Assembly: GCA_902475475.1 (NCBI GenBank)
Contig: CABRZY010000096.1
Location: 1 to 6,639, forward strand
DNA length: 6,639 nt
Reading direction: 5' to 3'
Source: an uncultured Collinsella sp.
Lineage (GTDB): Bacteria > Actinomycetota > Coriobacteriia > Coriobacteriales > Coriobacteriaceae
In this document: in pieces, positions 1-5,909 of the stretch
How the letters are laid out: each line of letters begins with the position of its first letter
Position numbering within the stretch: the stretch's first letter is position 1
Translations under genes and position numbers: made by a program
Notes under the pieces: model-generated
What the model saw: only the letters and a program-made list of their open reading frames with translations
Databases searched by the model: none
What the model was told of the DNA's origin: nothing

Positions 1-64
1 TCCGACGATTTCGCCTGGTAGCATTATTCACGAGTCGAGACGTCACCTCTCTGAGCTCCTGCAT
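1..64 (-). CDS. 5' end of an unidentified gene, cut by the left window edge
   Basis: A minus-strand ATG at 64-62 is preceded by GGGGAGGAAATT, a near-perfect Shine-Dalgarno sequence with about 5-6 nt spacing, the strongest ribosome binding site in the window. The frame stays open to the edge and gives 21 residues, MQELREVTSRLVNNATRRNR and one more Arg. The segment is basic and polar with no signal peptide or membrane stretch, so it is probably the start of a cytoplasmic protein, but the family cannot be named from so little. The gene lies downstream of the M20 peptidase gene in the same direction, with 187 nt between them. I see no convincing terminator in that gap, so partial read-through from the upstream run is possible. 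The start is well supported by the ribosome binding site. The function is unknown. Confidence 0.62.
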   Translation of the reverse strand, partial: MQELREVTSRLVNNATRRNRR

Positions 65-90
65 AATTTCCTCCCCAGTCACACGGCGAC

Positions 91-122
91 CTGCCCGGGC
101 ACTCCCCGGGGGGCCGAGGCAG
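91..122 (-). promoter_or_regulatory. GC-rich hairpin in the leader of the left-edge gene
   Basis: CTGCCCGG (91-98) pairs with CCG-A-GGCAG (114-122), giving eight base pairs with one bulged A (117). The loop (99-113) is itself GC-rich and contains CCCCGGGG. On the minus strand the hairpin ends about 26 nt before the ATG at 64. No T-tract follows it, so it is not an intrinsic terminator. It could be a leader structure affecting translation or mRNA stability, or simply a product of the local GC content. Confidence 0.3.
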
Positions 123-175
123 TCTGGCACATGCCCGCAGTCGTTCAAGGAATACCAACCCCAGCATATGTCTCT

Positions 176-187
176 TAAGATATCTTA
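176..187. promoter_or_regulatory. 12-bp perfect palindrome, candidate operator
   Basis: TAAGATATCTTA is a perfect 12-bp palindrome in the AT-rich part of the otherwise GC-rich gap between the M20 gene and the left-edge gene. Read on the minus strand, CTGTCA (199-204) and TATCTT (within the palindrome, 177-182) would form a weak -35/-10 pair with 16-nt spacing, each matching consensus at 4 of 6 positions. A repressor bound to the palindrome would then cover the -10 box. The promoter reading is tentative, and no specific regulator can be named from the motif. Confidence 0.3.
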
Positions 188-251
188 GTCTTTTTCTATG
201 ACAGTTTTTGTCTCATTACCGATGAAATCGGCTCAGTCCCTTTGTCACATT

Positions 252-1679
252 CTAGAGCGTGTGGAGCAGGGCGATGAGGAAGCGGATGCCTTGGAGGTAG
301 GCGCGACGGGTGATGCGCTCATTGGTGCCGTGGACGCCTCGGTCGCACTCGTCATCGTCGACCACAAAGGCGGAGAAGCGGATGCACTCGTGGCAAATGC
401 GCTGGTAGTTGGCGGCATCGGTTGCACCAATCACGGTCGAGGGCACGATGCTCATCGGCTCTTGGCCCACCGCAGACGATCCGTTTTCCTCCGTCGGCTT
501 GGGATCACGGAAATAGCGGGCGGCGATGGCGCGGACGGCCTCGAGCCCCGGACCGCCCACGCGCGGGGACGGCGAGGGCTCGGAGCTGCCGGGGCCCAGC
601 TCCACTTCAACACGTCCGGCAAGGCCCGCCGCGGCAACCGCCTCGCGGCAGCGCGCCACAACGTCGGCCACGCTCGTGCCCTCGAGCATGCGGAAGTTGA
701 TATTGGCCCACATATCCTGCGGCATCACGTTGGCGCCGGTGCTGCCACCCTCGATCTGCGTGGGCGCGCAGGTGGTCGTCACCAGCGGATAGAGCTTTTT
801 GCTGGCGAGGCAATCGCGGACAATGCCATCCCCGTTGGCGGCAATTTCATCGGCCGTGTAGAGCCCTAACTCGACAAGCTGGGCGGCAAGCAAGTCGGTC
901 ACGCGCGTCGGCCACTCGATATCGCAGATTGCGGTGATGGCACGGCTGAGCACCTCGAGCGATGTGCCACCGTAGGGGTTGGACGAATGCCCGCCCTCAC
1001 TCTTCGTCTTGAGCACGATATCGGCATAGCCCTTCTCCGCGAGGTCGGCATGCATAAGCCAGCCCTCGCCCGCGCCATACTCGGCAGCCGAAACGATGCG
1101 GTAGTCGCCCTCGTCGATCAGGTACTCAAGCTCAATGCCGCGCTCCTCGAGCGCGCGGCCGATGGCACCTGCGCCGTACTGCGTGGTTTCCTCGTCCTGG
1201 CCAAAGGCGAGCAGCAGGGTACGCTTGTGCTCCCAGCCGTGCGCGAGCGCATACTCAACCGCCTCGAGAATGCCTGCGACCTGGTCTTTCATATCGATGG
1301 CGCCGCGACCCCAAATGTAGGTGTCGTCTACATGCCCGCTAAAGGGGGCATGCGTCCAGTCAGCCTCGGTGCCGGGTACCACGGGAACCACGTCTATGTG
1401 GCCCATGAGCATAATGGGCTTGAGGGCGGGGTCGGAACCGCTAAGCGTCACCAATATCGAATGGTCGATAAGCTCGACCTTACCCGCCGTAAATACGTGC
1501 GGCCAAGCCTGCTGCATATACGAGCGCAGGTCGTCGAACGGCCGCCAGTCCACCGCCTCGGCATCCATACTCGAGATGGTCGGAAATGACAGCACGCGGC
1601 CCAAGCGCTCGCGCGCGCCAGTTTCGTCCAAATCAGCAAAATCGTCCTCATGCGCAAAGAAGCGCCAAACCTCGGCCAT
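252..1679 (-). CDS. M20-family zinc metallopeptidase (CPS1/PM20D1-like)
   Basis: A 475-residue cytoplasmic hydrolase of the M20 di-zinc family, which cleaves amide bonds in small peptides or N-acyl amino acids. Visible family signatures, in order: GHIDVVPV (metal ligand His94, catalytic Asp96); GRGAIDMKDQ (bridging Asp129); QDEET (general base Glu163, ligand Glu164); LIDEG (Asp189); the lid-domain GGHSS (His231); and VHGTNERI near the C-terminus (His450, last metal ligand). All expected catalytic residues are present, so the enzyme should be active. The order and wording of these motifs fit the yeast carboxypeptidase S / PM20D1 branch better than the DapE or ArgE branches. There is no signal peptide. 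The ATG at 1679 was chosen over a GTG at 1733 because AAAGGA lies just upstream of it, and the longer form would translate an intergenic hairpin. It is the last gene of a run with an amino acid ABC importer, 72 nt after the ATPase gene, which suggests that it processes the imported compound (inference). Exact substrate unknown. Confidence 0.9.
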   Translation of the reverse strand: MAEVWRFFAHEDDFADLDETGARERLGRVLSFPTISSMDAEAVDWRPFDDLRSYMQQAWPHVFTAGKVELIDHSILVTLSGSDPALKPIMLMGHIDVVPVVPGTEADWTHAPFSGHVDDTYIWGRGAIDMKDQVAGILEAVEYALAHGWEHKRTLLLAFGQDEETTQYGAGAIGRALEERGIELEYLIDEGDYRIVSAAEYGAGEGWLMHADLAEKGYADIVLKTKSEGGHSSNPYGGTSLEVLSRAITAICDIEWPTRVTDLLAAQLVELGLYTADEIAANGDGIVRDCLASKKLYPLVTTTCAPTQIEGGSTGANVMPQDMWANINFRMLEGTSVADVVARCREAVAAAGLAGRVEVELGPGSSEPSPSPRVGGPGLEAVRAIAARYFRDPKPTEENGSSAVGQEPMSIVPSTVIGATDAANYQRICHECIRFSAFVVDDDECDRGVHGTNERITRRAYLQGIRFLIALLHTL

Positions 1680-1703
1680 GACATCCTTTCGACTGTGATG
1701 ACG

Positions 1704-1728
1704 AGGGCCGCCCCACCGGAGCGGCCCT
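1704..1728 (-). other. Intergenic hairpin between ATPase and peptidase genes
   Basis: AGGGCCGC (1704-1711) and GCGGCCCT (1721-1728) form a perfect 8-bp GC-rich stem around a 9-nt loop, inside the 72-nt gap between the ATPase stop and the peptidase start. The bases following it on the minus strand are CGTCATCACAG, with no T-tract, so this is not a standard intrinsic terminator. In transcripts, such stems between operon genes can protect upstream mRNA from 3' exonucleases or mark processing sites. That role is an inference here. Confidence 0.4.
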
Positions 1729-1751
1729 GCCACGTAAGCGTTTGCGGTCGG

Positions 1752-2537
1752 TTATTTGTCCTCGAGATAACGCGAGAGGAACTCGCGGGTGCGCTGGTGC
1801 TTGGGATTGCCGAAGAGCTCGGCCGGCGCGGCGTCCTCGAGCACCACGCCCTTGTCCATAAAGACCACGCGATCGGACACGGTGCGGGCAAAGGCCATCT
1901 CGTGCGTGACGACAACCATGGTCATGCCGTCGGCAGCGAGCTTGCGCATGACCTCGAGCACCTCTCCCACGATCTCGGGGTCGAGCGCGGAGGTCGGCTC
2001 GTCGAACAGCATGATCTGCGGATTCATGCACAGGGCACGAGCGATGGCCACGCGCTGTTTTTGACCACCGGACAGACGGCCCACGGCGGCGTGCGCGAAC
2101 TTTTCGAGTCCCACGCTCGTCAGATGCTCCATCGCGACCTGTTCGGCCTGATCTTTGCCCATCTTTTTGAGCGTGACGGGCGCGAGCGTGCAGTTGTCGA
2201 GCACATCCATGTTGTTGAACAAGTTAAAGCCCTGGAACACCATGCCGATGTCCTCGCGGAGTTTATTGATATTGCAGCGCTCGGCCGTAAGATCCTGGCC
2301 GTGGAACCAGATGTGGCCCGCGTCCGGGGTCTCGAGCAGATTGAGGCAGCGCAGGAAGGTCGACTTGCCCGAGCCCGAGGCGCCGATAATGGTGACGACC
2401 TCGCCGGGGTTAACGGACAGGTCGATGCCCTTGAGTACCTCGAGCGAGCCGAAGCTCTTGCGCAGGCCCTCGACGCGGATGAGCGGCTCATTGGTCTGTG
2501 CGGCGGCCGCAACGCCGGTAGTGGCGGTATCTGCCAT
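1752..2537 (-). CDS. Polar amino acid ABC importer, ATP-binding protein
   Basis: A 261-residue ATPase subunit of the GlnQ/HisP/ArtP type that powers uptake of an amino acid or similar small solute on the cytoplasmic face of the membrane. All nucleotide-binding motifs are intact: Walker A GASGSGKST (52-60), Q-loop Gln102 in VFQGFNLF, signature LSGGQ (155-159), Walker B IMLFDEP with catalytic Glu180, D-loop SALD (183-186) and switch His212 in THEM. Family hallmarks include FGSLEVLKGIDL near the N-terminus and GNPKHQRTREFL at the C-terminus, so there is no added regulatory domain. The length is slightly above the usual 240-255 because of an Ala/Thr-rich N-terminal tail of about 17 residues. The ATG at 2537 is chosen because GAGGAG lies 7 nt upstream; a longer version starting at 2612 would run back into the permease gene. 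The gene begins 22 nt after the permease stop, so the two are almost certainly co-transcribed. Confidence 0.95.
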   Translation of the reverse strand: MADTATTGVAAAAQTNEPLIRVEGLRKSFGSLEVLKGIDLSVNPGEVVTIIGASGSGKSTFLRCLNLLETPDAGHIWFHGQDLTAERCNINKLREDIGMVFQGFNLFNNMDVLDNCTLAPVTLKKMGKDQAEQVAMEHLTSVGLEKFAHAAVGRLSGGQKQRVAIARALCMNPQIMLFDEPTSALDPEIVGEVLEVMRKLAADGMTMVVVTHEMAFARTVSDRVVFMDKGVVLEDAAPAELFGNPKHQRTREFLSRYLEDK

Positions 2538-2559
2538 GATGATTCTCCTCGTCTTAAGC

Positions 2560-3708
2560 CTAGTTAGAGCTGGGCAGCGTGGCCGGAGCCTCGGCACCGA
2601 GCTTTTTGCCAAAGGCTTCGAGCAGGCGGCTCGCCACGAGCGTCAGGATCAGGTAGACCACGAGCGCCACGCAGTAGACCTCCATCTGGCGGTAGTACAC
2701 GCCGGCGACCGTGGTAGTAGCGTACATAAGGTCGAACACGCCGATGACCGAGAGCACCGACGAATCTTTGATGTTGATGATGAGCTCGTTGGTGAGCGCC
2801 GGAATCGCATTTTTAATGCCCTGGGGGAACACGACTTTGCGCATGGCCTGCCACTGCGACAGGCCCAGCGATCGCGCCGCCTCGGCCTGGCCGGGATCGA
2901 TGGACTCGATGCCGCCGCGCAGGACCTCCATCATGTAGGCGGTGGAGTTGAGCGAGATGGTGACGAGGCCGGCGGTGAAGGTACTCCAGATCTGGTTGGC
3001 CTGGGCGGTCTCGAAGCCCATGCCGCGCAAAACGGTGAAGCCCGCGTAATAGATGAGTAGGCCCTGAACCATCATGGGCGTACCGCGCACGATGGTGGAA
3101 TAGATGGTCGCAAAGCCGCGGCCGATACTCTTAAAGAAGCGCACCAGGTCGTTGTCCACGCGGTCGAAGGTCTGAATACGCAGGAACACAAAGAGCAGCG
3201 CCAGGAAGAATGCGATGACGGTGCCGAAGGTGGCAAGCGCGATGGTGATCTCGATGCCGCGGATGAAGAAGTCGCCGCTCTTGTAGGTCATGTAGACCAG
3301 GCTCGACAAAAAGTCGCTGGGGTTGGAATCCGAGACAATGCTCACCTGCACCAGGTCGATAAACGACATGATGCAGCGGTCCACGAAAAAGATCGCTGCG
3401 ATGGCGACCACAACATAGCTACCCAGGCGCGCGCCGCGGCGGAAACGCTCGGAGGCGAACGGCGACTTTACGCGATAGTCGCTCCAGTGCATAAGCTTGG
3501 TGACCAGCGCCGCCGCCGACACGACAATCCAGGCCCAAAGAATCGCCCAAAGGCAATCCTGGAAGATACCGGTGGGAGCCAATAAGCTCAGCGGCGTGGG
3601 GTTGCGCTGGCTAAACGCCAGGCCGAGCGCCGCGATAACGCTCGTGCCCAGGTATACATAACGGTGGTCGGCCTTGATAAAGGGGGCCAGGCGATTAATG
3701 GTTTTCAT
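2560..3708 (-). CDS. Polar amino acid ABC importer permease with N-terminal membrane extension
   Basis: A 382-residue inner membrane permease of the HisM/GlnP (MetI-like) type. The core occupies about residues 148-365. It begins with GIEITIALATFGTVIAFF, followed by VRGTPMMVQGLLIYYAGF, then the long cytoplasmic EAA loop (EVLRGGIESIDPGQAEAARS onward, about 261-300) that docks on the ATPase, and a final segment around 340-362. Typical members are about 215-250 residues. Here about 145 extra residues precede the core, with likely membrane segments near 17-33, 50-70 and 95-118. The ATG at 3708 follows the SBP stop by 9 nt, and its GGGAGG site overlaps that stop codon, which points to coupled translation. 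Because only one permease gene is present, the transporter channel is probably a homodimer (inference). Substrate specificity cannot be read from the permease. Confidence 0.92.
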   Translation of the reverse strand: MKTINRLAPFIKADHRYVYLGTSVIAALGLAFSQRNPTPLSLLAPTGIFQDCLWAILWAWIVVSAAALVTKLMHWSDYRVKSPFASERFRRGARLGSYVVVAIAAIFFVDRCIMSFIDLVQVSIVSDSNPSDFLSSLVYMTYKSGDFFIRGIEITIALATFGTVIAFFLALLFVFLRIQTFDRVDNDLVRFFKSIGRGFATIYSTIVRGTPMMVQGLLIYYAGFTVLRGMGFETAQANQIWSTFTAGLVTISLNSTAYMMEVLRGGIESIDPGQAEAARSLGLSQWQAMRKVVFPQGIKNAIPALTNELIINIKDSSVLSVIGVFDLMYATTTVAGVYYRQMEVYCVALVVYLILTLVASRLLEAFGKKLGAEAPATLPSSN

Positions 3709-3720
3709 GCTGCCTCCCTA
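3709..3720 (-). promoter_or_regulatory. Ribosome binding site overlapping the preceding stop codon
   Basis: On the minus strand the sequence TAGGGAGGCAGC runs directly into the permease ATG. The first three bases are the stop codon of the binding-protein gene, and GGGAGG begins within that stop. This layout usually couples translation of the two genes, helping to keep binding protein and permease production linked. Confidence 0.7.
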
Positions 3721-4644
3721 TGCCGGCTGACGGTCGAGGCACGCGTCCCACATTTGGTCGCGCTCCTCTTGGCTAATGCCCTTGAGTGTCTTGTCGATGA
3801 GCTTAAGCAGCTTGTCCGAGCCCTTGCGGCAACCGACATTTGCCGCGACCTCCTGCTTAAAGCCCTCGCCCTCGGCAAAATGGATCGGCACGATACCCGG
3901 GTTTTGGGCCATATAGCCCTTCTCGTTCTCGGTGTTGTAGGTCACGGCGTCGCAGGTGCCCTGCAGCAGGTTTGAGAACACCGTGGGGACCGAATCGACC
4001 GGGTTTTTGTGCACAACGCCCGGAATCTCGTCGATAACGGTATCGAGCATGGTGTCCTTTTGGCCGAGTACCGTGGCACCGCTAAAGTCGCTAAGCTTGG
4101 TGGCGTTTTGGTAGGGAGAGCCCTCTTTTACGAACAGGCCAAAGTAGCCAATGAAGTACGGGTCGGAAAAGCCGACAGACTCCTCGCGCTCGGGCGTGGC
4201 GCTCATGCCGGCGATGATGAGGTCGATCTGGCCGTTGTTGAGCGAATCGATAAGGCCCGAGAAGCTCTGCTTGACGGCAACGGGCTCGCCACCGAGGGCC
4301 TTGCAGACGATCTTGGCGATCTGCACGTCGTAGCCATCGGCATAGGCACCCTGCACGTTGTCGATGGGGATGGTGTACTCACTGGCTTCGGAAACCTGCC
4401 AGTTGTACGGGGCGTAGGCCGCCTCCATGCCAATGCGGATCTTATCCTTGCCGATCACGGAATCGGACAGGTCGTCGCGACCGCCGCCCGTCGTGGGTTG
4501 AACCACCTTGAGCGTAGACGGGCGCTGACAGCCGGCGAGCGCGCCGGCGACGACGGAAGCGCTCGCAGCGAGAGCGCTACCCAAAAAGATGCGACGGCTG
4601 CATACCGGCTGTGGATGCGCGTCGCGTTGATGGGGAGAATGCAT
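3718..4644 (-). CDS. Amino acid ABC importer substrate-binding lipoprotein with Tat-type signal
   Basis: A 308-residue extracellular solute-binding protein of family 3 (SBP_bac_3), expected to be tethered to the outer face of the membrane. The N-terminus has a twin-arginine motif, SRRIFLG (Arg17, Arg18), then a hydrophobic stretch and the lipobox LAGC with the acylated Cys39. This suggests export as a folded protein through Tat followed by lipidation. The mature domain shows family signatures: KIRIGMEAAYAPYNW (first strand and ligand aromatics), GYDVQIAKIVCKALG, SLNNGQIDLIIAGMSATPER (Arg153 likely binds the ligand carboxylate), GFSDPYF, and CDAVTYNTENEKGY. In that last motif Asn237 stands where HisJ and GlnH have an amino-group-binding Asp. 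The ATG at 4644 is preferred because GGGAAGG precedes it by 6 nt and it places the signal peptide correctly; an upstream ATG at 4731 would translate promoter-like AT repeats. It is the first gene of the transporter run. The ligand is unresolved. Confidence 0.93.
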   Translation of the reverse strand: MHSPHQRDAHPQPVCSRRIFLGSALAASASVVAGALAGCQRPSTLKVVQPTTGGGRDDLSDSVIGKDKIRIGMEAAYAPYNWQVSEASEYTIPIDNVQGAYADGYDVQIAKIVCKALGGEPVAVKQSFSGLIDSLNNGQIDLIIAGMSATPEREESVGFSDPYFIGYFGLFVKEGSPYQNATKLSDFSGATVLGQKDTMLDTVIDEIPGVVHKNPVDSVPTVFSNLLQGTCDAVTYNTENEKGYMAQNPGIVPIHFAEGEGFKQEVAANVGCRKGSDKLLKLIDKTLKGISQEERDQMWDACLDRQPA

Positions 4645-4684
4645 AATCTGCCTTCCCTGTTGAATCGTATGCTGACGACTTAAC

Positions 4685-4713
4685 AGGATACCGCCCAGCG
4701 CTACCTCCAGCAA
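4685..4713 (-). promoter_or_regulatory. Candidate promoter for the transporter-peptidase run
   Basis: Read on the minus strand, TTGCTG (4713-4708) and TATCCT (4690-4685) are separated by exactly 17 nt. The -35 box matches consensus at 3 of 6 positions and the -10 box at 4 of 6. Transcription would start near 4678, leaving a leader of about 34 nt before the binding-protein ATG. The AT-rich tandem repeat directly upstream would lie where an UP element or activator site would be expected. The boxes are weak, so this is a proposal only. Confidence 0.25.
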
Positions 4714-4735
4714 ATGCATATATAAATGCATATAT
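4712..4735. repeat. 12-bp AT-rich tandem repeat, candidate regulatory site
   Basis: AAATGCATATAT occurs twice in a row (4712-4723 and 4724-4735) with no mismatch. Each copy contains the palindrome ATGCAT, and the two together give TGCAT-N6-ATGCA, a typical dimer-binding layout. It lies 68 nt upstream of the binding-protein start codon and directly upstream of the candidate -35 box. It could be a regulator site or UP element. The half-sites recall ArgR boxes (TGAAT-N4-ATTCA), but spacing and bases differ, so I do not assign it to ArgR. Confidence 0.45.
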
Positions 4736-4762
4736 ACAAGTTTACGAACTGAAAACGATTGA

Positions 4763-4818
4763 TAGTCGTTGGGGACGTTCTTAAACGACTAGTCAAACAA
4801 GAACGTCCCCAACGACTA
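4763..4818. repeat. Perfect 20-bp inverted repeat with self-similar loop
   Basis: The left arm (4763-4782, starting TAGTCGTTGGGGACG) and right arm (4799-4818, ending ACGTCCCCAACGACTA) are perfect reverse complements over 20 bp, with a 16-nt loop at 4783-4798. The loop contains a further copy of AACGACTA (4784-4791), the terminal 8 nt of the right arm, and the 8-bp palindrome GACTAGTC (4787-4794). The left end TAGTCGTT can therefore pair with either of two partners. There is no T-tract on either side, so it does not resemble a terminator. It looks like a REP- or MITE-type intergenic palindrome. No transposase is present in the window. Confidence 0.75.
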
Positions 4819-4824
4819 GGCATG

Positions 4825-4866
4825 AAAAAGGCAAGGCATAAACCTTCTGGTCATGCCTTGCCTTTT
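4825..4866 (-). terminator. Intrinsic terminator of the aldose epimerase gene
   Basis: AAAAGGCAAGGCAT (4826-4839) and ATGCCTTGCCTTTT (4853-4866) form a perfect 14-bp stem. The 13-nt loop can extend the helix through ACC/GGT around TTCT. On the minus strand the stem ends in TTTTT, a short U-tract, 56 nt after the epimerase stop codon. The plus strand ends in TTTT, so the element could work weakly in both directions. It separates the epimerase from the transporter run. Confidence 0.82.
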
Positions 4867-4921
4867 GAATGACAAATTATCGCTCTGGACGGCGCGCAGC
4901 ATCGACCGAGCGGCGGAACCT

Positions 4922-5830
4922 CTAGAGCAAGGTAACGCTAAAGCTGCGCTTGTCCGTCTCGCCGGGAGCCAAGGTGATGGTGTTGACCTTGTGCTCAAAG
5001 ACGTCGTCCTCGGTGTCCGTGGTGGTATGACCGGTCCAGGGCTCGAGCGCCACAAACGGGGCGTCGTTGGCGGCAGACCACACGCCGATGTACTTAAAGC
5101 CCTCAAAGTCGATCTTGACGCCGTGGCCCGACTTGCGGCCGCGCAGCGTGAGCGTGGAGCCCGGGGTATCGGTGAACATGATGGCGTCGTTATCGAAGCT
5201 GCGGTGCGTGATGGGCAGCACGTCCGAGTTATCGGGAGCCTTGTAGCTACCCTCGAACGTCATGAGGCCATCGGGCGTGATGATGGGGGCCTCGTTGGTC
5301 CAAGCCTCGGTAAATGCCAGCTCGTAATCCTCGAACGCCTCATCCTCGGCACCGGGAGCAGGTACGTTAAATGCGGGGTGGCCGCCCACCGAGAACGGCA
5401 GGTCCACGTCGCTCTCCCGATAACCGCCGGTGTTGGTGACGGCAAAGGTCTGCGTGAGCGTGGCGTCACCAGTCAGGGCATAGGTCATGTTGAGCTTAAA
5501 GTGGAAGGGGAAAGCCTTGAGCGACTCGGGCGTATCGGTGATCTCGTAGGTGACGGACGAGCCGTCCTCGGAGACCTCGACCAGCTTGTGCTCGACGATG
5601 CGCGCGAGGCCATGACGCAGCATCTCGCAGGTGCCAGCCGCAGACGTCGCTGTGTTGTTGCGCAGCGATCCCACGATGGGGAACAGAATGGGCGCGTGTT
5701 TGCCCCAAAAGGCCGGGTCGCCCTGCCACAGATACTCGTTGCCGTCGAGGGCAAGGCTCGTGAGCTGGGCTCCCATGGAATCGATGGCCGCGGTGAGGCC
5801 GCCGCGCTTGATGGTGGTGACGGTGGACAT
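4922..5830 (-). CDS. Aldose 1-epimerase family protein (LacX-like)
   Basis: A 302-residue cytoplasmic protein of the galactose mutarotase superfamily, which interconverts alpha and beta anomers of sugars. The wording of its motifs places it with the LacX-like branch rather than classical GalM. Visible signatures: the N-terminal GAQLTSLALDGNEYLWQGDP, then PILFPIVGSLRNN (Arg57 in the sugar pocket), MLRHGLAR (His73), FSVGGHPAFNVP (His151, probable catalytic acid) and LEPWTG (Glu263, probable base). The residues expected for catalysis are therefore present. The length is normal for the family. The ATG at 5830 is chosen because GGAGG lies 7 nt upstream; the possible start at 5854 lies before this ribosome binding site. 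No sugar transporter or kinase gene is adjacent, so the sugar cannot be inferred from context. It is 79 nt downstream of the unknown membrane protein gene in the same direction and ends at a strong terminator. Confidence 0.9.
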   Translation of the reverse strand: MSTVTTIKRGGLTAAIDSMGAQLTSLALDGNEYLWQGDPAFWGKHAPILFPIVGSLRNNTATSAAGTCEMLRHGLARIVEHKLVEVSEDGSSVTYEITDTPESLKAFPFHFKLNMTYALTGDATLTQTFAVTNTGGYRESDVDLPFSVGGHPAFNVPAPGAEDEAFEDYELAFTEAWTNEAPIITPDGLMTFEGSYKAPDNSDVLPITHRSFDNDAIMFTDTPGSTLTLRGRKSGHGVKIDFEGFKYIGVWSAANDAPFVALEPWTGHTTTDTEDDVFEHKVNTITLAPGETDKRSFSVTLL

Positions 5831-5909
5831 GCTACTTCCTCCAAAAGTAAACAACAGTGTTGAGGGCTATTGTGCCACTCTTGGCGGCACGGAGAGGCGG
5901 CAGGCGCAG

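Noticed and set aside
24..167. Possible 47-codon upstream open frame on the minus strand in the leader of the left-edge gene
   Set aside because: It overlaps the well-supported start at 64, lacks a good ribosome binding site and has a Pro/Arg/Gly-rich composition expected from the GC hairpin.
2..178. Open plus-strand frame running in from the left edge to a stop near 178
   Set aside because: A frame of this length is fairly likely by chance at this GC content, it shows no motif, and it is antisense to the well-supported start at 64.
219..231. CCGAT-GAA-ATCGG small hairpin just after the M20 stop, as a terminator
   Set aside because: Only five base pairs, and on the minus strand it is followed by an A-rich rather than T-rich stretch.
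198..869. Long plus-strand open frame of 223 codons opposite the M20 gene
   Set aside because: It lies antisense to a gene with complete catalytic motifs, is Ala/Gly/His/Arg-rich as expected of a shadow frame in high-GC DNA, and has no good ribosome binding site.
1650..2567. Plus-strand open frame of 305 codons opposite the ATPase gene
   Set aside because: Shadow of a fully motif-complete ABC ATPase; composition is typical of an antisense frame and no family motif is visible.
5852..5862. CAACAGTGTTG near-palindrome upstream of the epimerase start as an operator
   Set aside because: Only 5-bp arms around one central base, no supporting promoter boxes, and too short to separate from chance.
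4853..5863. Plus-strand open frame of 336 codons opposite the aldose epimerase
   Set aside because: Antisense to a gene with conserved active-site motifs, starts inside the terminator stem, and shows no recognisable domain.
5872..5890. TGGCAC-containing short hairpin upstream of the epimerase as a sigma-54 site or terminator
   Set aside because: No TTGC element at the required spacing and no T-tract after the weak stem.
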